This document shows, piece by piece, positions 35,416 to 45,690 of a stretch of DNA of 64,000 bases. Positions within the stretch are counted from its first letter, which is position 1, and each line of letters begins with the position of its first letter. Below the pieces are notes generated by a model. That model was given only the letters and a program-made list of their open reading frames with translations, had not been told where the DNA came from and did not search any database. Made by a program: the position numbers and the translations under genes. This DNA is from Theobroma cacao (taxonomy: Eukaryota > Streptophyta > Magnoliopsida > Malvales > Malvaceae): assembly GCF_000208745.1 (NCBI RefSeq), contig NC_030859.1, positions 18,699,856 to 18,763,855 of the forward strand. Reading direction: 5' to 3'.

Positions 35416-36191
35416 GGCATAATACATGGAAGTTTTTTAAATTATTTAAAAAATTTTAAATAAATTTTTATTTTTTTATTGCATTTATTAAAGTCTTTAT
35501 ACTTTAACTTTGTGTCAAATAGACTTTTATAATTAACGATTTTTTGAAATAAAAAATTATGAAATCGCTTCATTCAACAACTTGCTGGAGCAAGTTTTTA
35601 AATTGGCCCTTTGCCTAACCTAACAAAACAAATTAATCATCAAGTCCTAAATCAAAAACAAAACCATTGAATCTTACATTTTCACAATTCAAAAATAAGT
35701 TTCTACCGGTTATAATTGACTTTGATTGGAATTTGTAGTGTAGTATCTCCCACCAAAATATTATGCAAACTAGATGTCAAAAGCCTATAACTAGAGACAT
35801 CAACAATGTTCAAGATTTTGCAAGCATTAAGTCCAAAGCATTAGTCAATAATGATTAACAGTTGATTGGTTGTCATTAGTTAAAATATTATTTACCATTT
35901 TTATATTTACGTGACATTAACATGCAAGATGAAAATACCATATGACGATGTTATTATGTTAGATCAACATGCCATGTCATCATCCACTATGATATGTCAA
36001 TATGTCACATCAACGTCACATAGTATAAAATGACAAGTGATATTTTAATTAAGAACAGTTAATCAATTATTGGTTATAAGAACTTATTTGATTTAAAATA
36101 AAAATATAAGGACTTAATTGAATGTAATAAAAAAATAAGGACCTTTTGAATATTTTGAATATTTCATAAGTTTTTTCTTAGATATTATGAC
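35416..36191. mobile_element. Palindromic Mutator-like MITE, copy 3 (reference copy)
   Basis: Flanked by a perfect 9-bp duplication TTAAATATA (35407-35415 and 36192-36200). Ends are GGCATAATAC and GATATTATGAC, an imperfect terminal inverted repeat. Arms are mirror images (for example TTAAAGTCTTTATACTTTAA against TATAAGGACTTAATTGAATG), with a centre containing ATGACGATGTTATTATGTTA and CAACATGCCATGTCATCATC. About 290 bp near 35550-35845 has no counterpart in other copies and is probably a later insertion. Nine-base duplications point to the Mutator superfamily. Confidence 0.8.
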
Positions 36192-36200
36192 TTAAATATA

Positions 36201-36891
36201 TTCCAATAGATAATTATTTTAATCCTTAAATTGATTTATTTTTGTATTTTCTGTTAAACAAAACAACAGATAATACCTAATATGACACTTGAATATTTGG
36301 TTTAATAATTGGTATATATATATATAAGTAATTGAGTTTGAATTTTTTTTCTTTTTTTTTAATTATAATTGTTTCTTTTCTCTCCATCCCCCTCCACTTG
36401 AGTCAAACATATGTACATAGTGGAAAACAAGACAAGAAATACTTTGTCTTTAACAGGCCATTGAAACATGGAATTGATACAAAACCAGTCAATACATAAC
36501 ATGAAAACTGATAGAGCTTCGAATTTAATTGAAGTGGAATATGCAAAATTAAATAAGCTGCATATTCTTCACTTCTAAAGCAAGTCTTAGATTTTTCTTA
36601 ATAAATTAAAAACTTCTTGTACTATACATCCATTTACTATATGATGCAGGTACAATTTTCTTTGCATAAATATACTTAAAACATTTCTCTATAAGAGAAG
36701 CTGAAATTGAGGTAGAAATTGCTATTTACCTACCCCATTTTCTTTATCTAATTAATTAGCGTATTACAAGTTAAATATCTTCCTCATGAACCCTTAACTC
36801 CAAAAGTTCCCCTCTTTCTGCCACTCCCTTGTTCATTGTCAATACACAATTCTATACATACATATATATAATTAGCTTTCACTAATCATCA
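36201..36891. other. 3' flank of the trihelix gene, no gene seen
   Basis: AT-rich, likely including the 3' UTR of the minus-strand trihelix gene. A short TA microsatellite lies at about 36314-36326. Confidence 0.45.
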
Positions 36892-38487
36892 TCAACTTCT
36901 TCCAATCCGTAATGAAGAATCAACTCCTTTACTTGACCCTGCAAAGAGCCTAGCAATTTCCAATTGGGTGTTGGCAAGGATCTCAGTTCTTTTGAGGTCC
37001 ATTTCACCTCTCTTAGCTTCAGCTTCAACTCTCATTTTCTCTATTTCTCTCATGGTTTCCATCCTTGCTTGTTCCGACTTCAGTACTACTTCTGCTAGCC
37101 ACCGAATGCTCTCAGCTATCTCCCACTCCTCTTTTTTCCTCCTCTTCTTTTTCTCCATTTTCATCTTCAGTTTCTTGGACCTGAGCTTTTCCTTGTCACT
37201 GTAAAGAGCTGGTGTGCTGCTATCTGTCTCCATGGCAACCTTGTCCGACAGATGGTCTGACAATTTCGTTCCTGCTCCATCCTCCTGTTAGGAAAGAGGC
37301 CAGCAATGTTCTTAGCCAAAACGGTTTTATTGCTTAATCTACAAGAGTTAACCATGGGAAACATGTTAAAATGGTTTTTCTGAAAAGAACAAATTTGTAC
37401 GTTGTCTGCAATGATTTTTGTTTCATTTTAAAGCTGCCACCCCTCATCGAAAGTGTAGTTAAAAGCATAGGTGTTCTATATCAAAAATGGTTGCATACCT
37501 TTATTAATATACACATTCACCTTTCTGTTTTTGACTAGCATTTACTTTTCTGAAAATAGGACTGTAACTTAGTAATTACATCATATCAAGTGAAGATAAA
37601 AACTTAAAATTCTACTGAAATCATCTTCTTTTGTATTTTTTTGTTCATCATGCATCATGCTCTTACAAGATTATCTTCATGAAGTTATTCAAAAAGTAAT
37701 ACTAATGATCCATATAAATAAATTTAACTTTATTCAAGGAGTTTTGGGGGTTAAAAATTTTATCCAGGGATAACATATATTACTATAACAAACACAGTAG
37801 GCAAAGATAATTCTTACTGACCTTGGGTATCCTATCAACACCATTGGACCCATGCGAATTTTGTGCAGTTCCAGGAACCTGGGGAGGGATAGATGGTGGT
37901 GGTAGTGGTGGTGGTTGTTGATGCTGCAGCACCACCACCATGGAGGGCTCTGACAACGTTAAAGGAGGGTTAGTGGAAAGTGGAGCAGGTGCTTGAGGCA
38001 CTGCTGATGGTGGCTGCAGCTGTAGTGGTGGTTGTGGAGGAGGAGGTGCACTGCCACGAAGTAAAAGGTCAAGCCGTGGATACAAAGGCCAAGAAGATCC
38101 ATCAGCAGTAGCAGACTCTGATCGATACCTCTTCTTCATGGACTCGATCTTGTTCTTGCACTGAGTTTGGGTCTTTGGAGACTTGGTACAATTAGCACGA
38201 GCCGAAACATAGCGTGCAACATCTTCCCAGTCATGACCCTTGAGCTTGGCTCTATTTCTAAGCACCCATTTGTTCTCGTAAGCCTCAAGTAAGCTCGAAA
38301 CGGCTCCTTCACTCCATTCATCACGTTTAAGCCTGTCGTTGCTACCGCCGCCTCCACCACCACTACCACCACCAATCACCGCAGTGCTTCCAGGATGTTT
38401 TTTAGGTGAACAGTCTTCTTTGGTGATGCTATTGGCGTTATTATTAGAGAGGAGAGATGGGTTTTCTTGGTTAGTTTCTTTGTCCAT
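36892..38487 (-). CDS. Trihelix transcription factor (SIP1/ASIL/ENAP type), two exons
   Basis: Exons 38487-37822 (222 codons) and 37284-36892 (130 codons and stop), with a 537-bp intron; 352 residues. The trihelix DNA-binding domain spans about 56-142: DEWSEGAVSSLLEAY with the tryptophans W58, W74 and W87, then the KNKIESMKKRYRSE helix. A Gly/Ser tract (39-49) precedes it, and a long Pro/Gln-rich segment (about 147-210) follows. Exon 2 has a basic cluster, KLKMKMEKKKRRKKEEW, likely a nuclear signal, then a coiled coil rich in Glu and Arg. This order is that of the SIP1 clade (ASIL, ENAP and virF-interacting proteins), which act in seed-gene repression and ethylene-linked chromatin control; which orthologue is unclear. 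A nearby in-frame TTG is rejected as start. Confidence 0.92.
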
Positions 38488-38587
38488 CTCTCCCCATGCT
38501 AAACCCAAATAACTTTATCTCTAGTTTAGCTGTTAACATGTATACACACCATCAAAGAAGTTTAAGCTCACAAAAGTCTTTGTGGGG

Positions 38588-38800
38588 TAGAAAGAGAGGG
38601 TAATGAGAGAACCACTAGCATTAGAGAGAGAGAGAGAAAAAGGTAGGGGTGGGGGGGAAAGGAGGGGCTAGGCTAGAACTAGTGGGCAACCAAAGGGCGA
38701 GAGTGAAGGTGAGATTGTGAGAGTGAGAAAGAGAGCCACTAGCATTAGAGAAGGGAAAGGAAAGGGAAGGGGCATAGGGGTTAGTGGGCAACCAAGAAAA
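38588..38800. repeat. GA-rich tandem duplication upstream of the trihelix gene
   Basis: A unit from CCACTAGCATTAGAGA through GA/G-rich sequence to TAGTGGGCAACCAA occurs twice, at about 38611-38693 and 38735-38794. It includes a GA run at about 38624-38638. GA-rich 5' regions are common binding platforms for plant BBR/BPC factors; this is inference. Confidence 0.65.
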
Positions 38801-38891
38801 GTGGTAGCTTTGTCAAATGAGTTAATGATAGTAACCTCTTAACTTTTGTATTTGCTTTCTTTCTATCTTTCACTTTAGTCTTTATGTTTTA

Positions 38892-38908
38892 GAGAGAGAG
38901 AGAGAGGG
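38892..38908. repeat. (GA)n microsatellite
   Basis: About seven AGAG units, part of the purine-rich upstream region of the trihelix gene. Confidence 0.8.
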
Positions 38909-39013
38909 TGGTGTTATCTTATTTGTGGGTATGTTGGTTTTATTGCTGTGGTTGGGTTATTTTGGCTGTTAGCGTTGATATGAAGCCAACCAAGAAATCC
39001 ACTGGCCCTATTA

Positions 39014-39052
39014 GAGTGGTGGTAGTGGTGGTGGTGGTGGGTCACTCACGTG
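39014..39052. repeat. GTG-repeat with adjoining G-box
   Basis: Imperfect GGT/GTG triplets at 39014-39041, followed by TCACGTGGG, whose CACGTG core is at 39047-39052. This lies about 560 bp upstream of the trihelix ATG and fits an ABRE/G-box consensus; function unknown. Confidence 0.45.
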
Positions 39053-39059
39053 GGTCTGT

Positions 39060-40772
39060 CACCCACTCTCTCCCTCCCAATATCCCATCATCCCCCCAAA
39101 AAATTTTTTTACCATTTCTTTCTCTACCGTTCACCACCCATTGTACTTTGGGTCACTAAGAGACTTGGCCTTCCCCCTCTCTCCCTCCCTTTTCCAGCCC
39201 TCTTTTGAGCTTTTGCCTTTTCGCCTTTTTGTGTGTCCCTTTTGCTACCTTCGGTGGATTCATTTGCCATTAGAGTATGCCATAAGACTAGAGTAGGATA
39301 TAAGACTTTTTGTTAGGCAATTGCTTTGTGCTGGACATATTCTTCAATTGGGCATTTTTGATTCTTGCTGGTTATTGGTTGCCCAATTAGAGTGTGCCAC
39401 ATCAAGTTGCCCCATGCATTCTTTCTTCTTGGTCAAATTGTTAACAAAACTCTCCCTTTAAAGCCCTTTTAATCCCTATTTTCTCTCTTTTGACATACTT
39501 AATGTTGTAGATCTCACATTAGTTAGAGATAGAATAAATCTTAAATATATAAATATAAGTTTTTTTTACCTATTAAGCATTTTTTTAAATTAAAAATATA
39601 TACTCGTAACACTTATCGTAATTGTTTTGGTCAATTTACCCTAATAAATTTTTTTTTTTACTTTCTTAATACGATTTGAATTTTAAATTTCAATTTGATA
39701 ACTTTATATACTTATAAACGAGACGCTCTAACAGTTAATACTTGGACTTTTAAATCATTTGAGATATTGAATTTGAATGTTAACCAAAAAAATAATTATA
39801 TAATCCAAAATTACGTCTATAAAACCCTTAGATTGCCCATTTTTTTCTAGCTCATAGAAAAATTGAATTCAAAAGTCTAGCTTTAATTATGCAAGGTTTC
39901 ATGCCGAACTTTTTCATACATTCTCAATGACAAACTCTGCTTATTTTCATGTGGTTTGACTACATCTTATAAAGCACTCAATCAAGTCAATGGTCCCCAG
40001 GTAGACAAGAACATAAATTTGATATTCGTGGATCGGGTTGAACATTTCTAAACGTCGAACTCGACTTGATCTACTCATGTAATAATATTTTATTATTTAT
40101 ATTATTAAAATATTAAAAAAATATCATTTTATATATTTTTGAATATATTTAAAATTAAAAATAAATAAATATATATTATTTATTTTAAAAAATAACGCAA
40201 TCGATTCAAACTAAGTTAAGTTCGGAACTAAAAATTTATATCCAAACCTGACTCGAGTCGGACCGAACTTAAGAAATCGACGGATAGCCAGGTCCTTGAC
40301 CAGTTATGTTTGGGACCATTCATGATAGTACACAATGAAGAAATATGGTCACTCTTATAATGGAAAAGCACGCCCAGTGACAATAACATGACTCGGAAAA
40401 GAGCCTAAAGCACAGTCAAGGGTCTGATCCATGCCGTGGGAGTTGGTAATGCCTGCATCCCTAGGGTTACAACTTTAATTTTTTGCATTCATTTTTCGTT
40501 TCCTCTGTTTCTTATACATAGAAATTAGGTAAAGCAAAATGCTCGGCCTTTGAATATTGAAAGTTATTAATGTGTTTGGATTGAGAAGAGGTGAAAAAGC
40601 AAAGGAAATTATCGAAGTAAAATGAAAAGAAGTGATTTGAAATGGAATTTAATGTTGTGAATAAATGATAAAGAAAAGAGATAAAATGACTTTACAATAA
40701 TATAAATTGCTGATATAATGTTTAAATTTTTTTTTTAAATTATTTAAAAAATTTAAACAAATTATTTTTTGA
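39060..40772. other. Intergenic, dispersed-repeat text, no gene seen
   Basis: Pyrimidine-rich to about 39200, then AT-rich. The part at about 40010-40290 (GGATCGGGTTGAAC ... GACTCGAGTCGGACCGAACT) has the wording of a dispersed repeat common in plant genomes. No frame with domains. Confidence 0.45.
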
Positions 40773-40944
40773 GTAAAATATCTTGACTTCTCTAAATTTT
40801 AGTTATAATTTCACAAAAGTCTATTAGTATTCGAAATGAACAATCCACTCTAAACTTGTAAACAGCGTTAATGGGCAAATATACATAAAATATCTAAAAT
40901 ACCCTTATTTCTCAACTTTTTTCATTATATATTTTCCTTTCTCT

Positions 40945-41165
40945 CAAGCCTGCTAGTAACACTCCCTTATATCGGCCGACCACCCTGTGAGTAGATTTAA
41001 CCGTGGAATGCCAGATCCAATTAGATCTTTCCAGTGAGAGCGTGATGCTCCCCAGATCCACAGTCCCTTAGGGAGCATGAATCTTGCGCTCCCTTCAAGG
41101 AGGTGATCTGGCCAGATTTAGCACTCCTTGGCTAGATCCAGCCACAAGGTGGTTGCTCAACGAGA
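40945..41165. other. GC-rich block inside the outer element, origin unknown
   Basis: About 220 bp much richer in GC than anything within a kilobase, with repeated inner words (CCAGATCCA, CTAGATCCAG, GGGAGCATGAATC, GAGCGTGATGCTCCCC). No open frame of note. It may be captured host DNA; the source is not recognised. Confidence 0.45.
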
Positions 41166-41390
41166 GGTAAGGTAAAGAGATTTTTTTTTAATAGGAGAAA
41201 AAAAATTTTTTTAAATGAAAAATTGTAGTTTATATAATGCGGTAATTTTTAAAATTAATTAAGAGTAAAATTGTTTGAGAAATATTATCACAAAAATTTA
41301 TAGTTTATATAATGTGATAATTTTTAAATTAATGAAAAGTAAAATTGTCTGAAATATTACCACGTTATCAAACTAATGAAAATATTAAGG

Positions 41391-41787
41391 GTAAAATACC
41401 CCTACATCCCTAAATTTTAATCGAAATTTCAAATAGGTCCATTAGTTTTTGATATAGACATTTTGTCTCAAAAGTGTGAACACCGTTAACAGAGATTATG
41501 AAAAGATTAAAATGCTCTCTTTTCTTTATTAATTTTAAAAAAATATTATATTTTTTAAAAAAATTTAAAAAATTAATCAAAATTATATAAGAGTAATTTT
41601 TAAAATAAAGGGTAAAATTATCATTTCAATATTGTCATGTCATCAAACTAATTGAAACACTAACGGTTGACTAACGGTTGGAACTATGTGTCTAGCGGAA
41701 GATATTTTTTTGGGAGCAAAGTGTCCATTTCAAAAATGAACCCACTTGAAATTTAGATTAAAACTTAGGAAGATAAGGGTATTTTAC
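41391..41787. mobile_element. Inner terminal-inverted-repeat element, same family, nested
   Basis: Starts GTAAAATACC (41391-41400) and ends GGTATTTTAC (41778-41787), a perfect 10-bp inverted repeat, with mirror subterminal text (CCTAAATTTTAATCGAAATT against AAATTTAGATTAAAACTTAG). About 397 bp. It splits the right half of the outer element. Confidence 0.65.
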
Positions 41788-41924
41788 CAAAATACTAATA
41801 GCCGAATGGACTTATGTATCTAGTGAAATATATTCTTTTGAGGAGGATTATCTATTTCAAATGCTAATAGACCCGCATAGAATTACAGTTAAAACTTTGG
41901 AGGCTAGGATATTTTACTTTTATT

Positions 41925-42331
41925 CTTTTTATTGTATTCAACTAAGTTCATGTATTTTTTAAAAAAAATTTGGGGAAAAGGAGATTTGAATCTTATTTTT
42001 TTTAAGAAGGAAATCATGCATCAACCAATAAGTTAAATGTTTGAGTGCAAGTAAGTTTATGTACTTTTATTTTAGATCATTACTAAAAACGCTACTTATT
42101 ATTTTATACCCACAAGGCTTAATGTAACATTTACGTGAATGGTGAAAATGTCACATAATTATATCATCATGCCATATTAACTTTATATGATATAAAATGA
42201 TAAGTGATAATTTTACTAACAACGATTAATCAATTGTTAGTCTTATTTAATTCAAAAGCAAAATATAAGGATTTACTTGAACATAATAAAAGACTAAAAA
42301 ATTTTTTAAATAGTTTAAGAATTTTTTTAGA
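41925..42331. mobile_element. Palindromic Mutator-like MITE, copy 4
   Basis: Right arm and right end are clear (TAAGGATTTACTTGAACATA ... GATATTATGCC). The left arm seems split by about 75 bp of unrelated text after TTCATGTATTTTT and resumes with TTTATGTACTTTTATTTTAG. The left terminus is not certain. Confidence 0.5.
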
Positions 42332-42949
42332 TATTATGCCTAAATTATTTTTTATAAAAAAATAAAATTCAAACTTTAATGCAATTGTCTTTAGCATTGG
42401 TCTTTGATAATCACCAACATGCTAATAAGTAAATATCTGGATCACATCTTGCATTATATTTATTATTTATAAAATCATAAATACGAGTAAAAATTACAAT
42501 TACAATTAAATAATTTTCAATATATATAAAATAATTATAACTTCCGAAAGAAAAAGAATCAACCAAATACAAATCAAGCAATCAGTATATAAATTAACGA
42601 AATTTAACAAAAAAAAATTAGACCAAAATTGCATTTCACTCTTATGGGTTTTCTTTTTTTAAAAATTTAAAAGGTACCAAAATCACCGTGCATTGTTCTT
42701 TTTCCTCTTAAGCATATATACAAAATATAAGAGCCCCACCATGTAAATTAGGCTTTTTTAGAGGAAAGCTGGGACAAAAAGGGTTTAATCCAAAAAACTT
42801 TTGGTGCAATTATCAAAGTTATTTATTCATTTAGATGGTTACTATTCAGAGAATAAAAGTGCTTGCTGTAACATTTTCGTAAAAATTTTGGTTTTAATAT
42901 ATCTAAATTTATGTAAAGTAATGTCATATACATTATTAATTGGTATAGC
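42332..42949. other. Intergenic, no gene seen
   Basis: AT-rich DNA between the MITE and the LINE insertion. Short frames on both strands have no domains. Confidence 0.45.
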
Positions 42950-42965
42950 AATGACCCATTGGTGT

Positions 42966-43365
42966 TCCCATAACTGCTCGAGTGATTGGGCATGCTTTTG
43001 ACTGTGTTTATTGCTATGTTGCTGGTGCAGATCACTTTTTGCATGATAAGGCCGACAGCTTTTTGGGTTGTTTTGCTTGTGTATGGATTTGCAAGAGGGA
43101 GAAACATCCAAAATGGCCATGTTTGTCATTCTTGCTCTCCCTTCGCCTTTTCTGGCTGTTAAGAGTGACTGTAACTTCTTTTGAGTCTTGCTAATATCAA
43201 TATTTTGTAGTTGTATAGTATTTTGTTTTCAGCTGGCTTTTTTGTATGCCAAGCTTCAGGAAGGGCACCTGGACCAAGTTTCTCCTAGTCCCTTTCTTTT
43301 TGTGTACATAGGAGATTTCACCCTGCTTTAATGGAAATGCTTTTAATCTTCAAAAACAAAAAAAA
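42966..43365 (+). mobile_element. Short LINE 3' end with perfect target duplication
   Basis: About 400 bp ending in an A-rich tail (CAAAAACAAAAAAAAA), flanked by the identical 16-mer AATGACCCATTGGTGT at 42950-42965 and 43366-43381. Length variation in duplication, A tail and 5' truncation are the signature of target-primed reverse transcription. The insert carries only 3'-UTR-like text (GTATGCCAAGCTTCAGGAAG). It does not match the 3' UTR of the LINE at 31-33.8 kb, so it is another family. The perfect duplication suggests a young insertion. Confidence 0.85.
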
Positions 43366-43686
43366 AATGACCCATTGGTGTATCTTCTTCTTCAAGAAAA
43401 TTTTGAGATTTCAAGTTTTTCATTCTTGATTCGATGCCAAGCTTAGGACTAGGTAAGGGAAAAGGAAAAGCCATCACCTACTTTCCCTTATGCATGGGTG
43501 GAGAGAAAAGCTACAAATAACATGACGATTGTCGACTAGTTGTAGTTGTTAATGGAAGAGTCAAATTTGAATCATCATCTCTCAAGATTGTATTCAGTGA
43601 AAGATAAAAGGAATGATGATATTTATCTATTTTAACCGAAATAAAAACTAATTGATTTATCTTTAAAATGCCTTAACCGCTAGATC

Positions 43687-43703
43687 GCTGGAATAGCTCA
43701 GTT

Positions 43704-43736
<33 letters not shown>

Positions 43737-43760
43737 GAGGTTCAAGCCCTCCTTCTAGCG
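43687..43760 (+). tRNA. tRNA-Asn(GTT)
   Basis: A 74-bp intact cloverleaf: acceptor GCTGGAA pairing with TTCTAGC, A-box TAGCTCAGTTGG, anticodon stem TGTGG-CTGTTAA-CCACA with anticodon GTT at 43721-43723, B-box GGTTCAAGCCC. A T-run that can stop Pol III begins about 17 bp downstream. The text is that of nuclear eukaryotic tRNA-Asn, not the plastid trnN. It supplies asparagine for AAC/AAU codons in cytosolic translation. Confidence 0.96.
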
Positions 43761-43764
43761 TCTT

Positions 43765-44220
43765 AAAAATTAAGCTTTTTTTAATATAATTAAGTTTTGC
43801 CCTTTTTTCTAAAAATTAAGTTTTTTTAATATAATTAAGCTTTTCCTTTTTTTCTAAAATAATTAAGTTTTTTAATATAATTAGGTTTTTTCTAATATAA
43901 TATAATTAAGTTTTTTTCTTTTTTTTTCTAAAATAATTAAGGTTTTAATATTTTTCTTAAAAATTAAGTTTTTTCTAAAATAATTAAGTTTTTTTAATAT
44001 AATTAGGTTTTTTTCTAATATAATATAATTAAGTTTTTTTCTTTTTTTTCTAAAATGATTAAGTTTTTTAATATAATTTAGTTTGTTACTAATATAATAT
44101 AATAAGTTTTTTTTCTTTTCTTCCTAAAATAATTAAATTTTTTCTAATATAATTAGGTTTAGTGTAAAATAATTAAGTTTTTTTAATATAATTGTTTTTT
44201 GTCTAATATAATTAAGTTTA
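43765..44220. repeat. AT-rich degenerate tandem repeat after tRNA-Asn
   Basis: Repeated words TAATATAATTAAGTTTTTT and CTAAAATAATTAAG alternate about a dozen times with T-runs of differing length. Unit lengths vary from about 20 to 60 bp. Confidence 0.75.
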
Positions 44221-44473
44221 GCATTATTTTGTTTCTTTTTTACCTATAGAATAAAGTAAACCCACCACTTGGCGTTTAAATATTATAGTTAAATTGCTTT
44301 GGACATGGAATTATTGATCGTTAGAGTGGTCTAAAATTAAAACCCTAGCTATCTCTATTCATTGAATAAGTAATTAATCTCCTATTAAAAGAGTAATTAG
44401 TCTATGGTATGGAGAGTGTGTTTTAAGATATGGGTCTAAACAAAATTTAGAGATCCTTTGATCGTGTTATAAA
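44221..44473. other. Short intergenic stretch, no gene seen
   Basis: Unremarkable AT-rich sequence between the tandem repeat and the MITE. Confidence 0.5.
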
Positions 44474-44479
44474 CAATAG

Positions 44480-44938
44480 CATAATATTAAAGAAATTTCT
44501 TAAATTATTCAAGACCATTCAAATAAGTTTTTATTTTTTATTTTATTTAATTTAATTTTTATAGTTTTATTTTAATTTAAACTAAATAAGTTCTTATTGA
44601 CTAATAATTGATTATGTATTGTTAATTAAAATATCACTTGTCATTCTATAACATGTGACATTGACTTGACATACTGATCTATTATAATGGAGAATGATGT
44701 TATATGTTAATGTGACATAATAACATAGTTACATGATATTTTTCATCTTTTCATATTAATGTCATATAGATATAAAATGGTAAGTGATATTTTAACAAAT
44801 AACAATTAGTCAATTACTAGTTATAAAAGCCTATTTGATTCAAAAGAAAAGTAAATGAACTTAATTAAACGTAATAGATGAATAAAAATTTATTTAAATT
44901 ATCTTAAATAATTCAAAAAATTTTAAAGATATTATATC
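44480..44938. mobile_element. Palindromic Mutator-like MITE, copy 5 (near full length)
   Basis: Starts GCATAATATTAAAGAAATTT and ends ...TTAAAGATATTATATC. The arms mirror each other over about 190 bp: TAATAATTGATTATGTATTG and TATCACTTGTCATTCTATAA on the left; TGGTAAGTGATATTTTAACA and CAATTAGTCAATTACTAG on the right. The centre contains ACATGTGACATTGACTTGAC. About 460 bp. Flanks do not give a clean 9-bp duplication. Confidence 0.75.
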
Positions 44939-45489
44939 AATAAAAAATGATGGTGACAAATGTACTAAAAAGTAACCGAGAGAAACCAATATATAGTAGA
45001 TCATTAATTTCTCAAGTTTGCCAAGCCTAATGTGCTTACATAAATTAGATTTTATAAAGTTTTAGGTTGAGTGGTTATAGATATGTATTTTATGGATTTT
45101 CTTGAATTATATCTAATTATTTTTAATTTATACCCAATTTTTTTTTTCAAATTTAATCAAGGAAAAACTATTATTTTTATTTAGAAATTGAATATCTTTA
45201 TAAATACACTACAAGCTTGGTAGGATGTGAGTGGAGGCATCTACGCCTGTTGCCCCCACCTCTAAATCCTTCCCTTTTCAAGCAATGTATTTGTAAAGAA
45301 TCAAATTTTGAAAAACTGTGGCGACAGCAAGCATGTTGAAGATCATATAAGAATTATTATTCTTATCCAAACAGAATATATTCTTACAGAAAAACATTAG
45401 AATTTAAAACAATTTAATCATAATTTAGGGTATTGGTTTCATCATGAATTACAAGTGTCAGAATACAAATTTTCATTAAAAGGAAAATG

Positions 45490-45690
45490 GCAAAGTACTT
45501 AAAAAAATTTCTAAATTATTCAAAAATATTTAAATAAATATTTATTTTTTATTACGTTTAATTAAATTTGTATATTTTTATTTTGAATTAAATAAATCAT
45601 TGTAATTAATAATTGATTAAGTATCGATAATTAAATATCACTTGTTATTTTATACAACGTAATATTATCATGACATATTAATATGTCACA
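45490..45690. mobile_element. Palindromic Mutator-like MITE, copy 6 (left half)
   Basis: Only the left arm and centre remain: CTAAATTATTCAAAAATATT, TTTATTACGTTTAATTAAAT, ATTGATTAAGTATCGATAAT, then CATATTAATATGTCACAG, after which the match stops. Confidence 0.6.

Larger units (their letters stand above)
40773..41917. mobile_element. Outer terminal-inverted-repeat element enclosing a GC-rich block
   Basis: Begins GTAAAATATC (40773-40782) and ends with its exact reverse complement GATATTTTAC (41908-41917). The subterminal parts are also mirror images over about 70-100 bp with mismatches (CTAAATTTTAGTTATAATTT against GAATTACAGTTAAAACTTTG). It contains a GC-rich block at about 40945-41165, a tandem duplication of about 75 bp (41217-41292 and 41292-41372), and a second element of the same type at 41391-41787. 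No transposase. Confidence 0.65.

Noticed and set aside
43687..43760. Plastid origin of tRNA-Asn
   Set aside because: The plastid trnN-GUU has a different acceptor and T arm. This sequence matches the nuclear type, and no flanking plastid DNA is seen.
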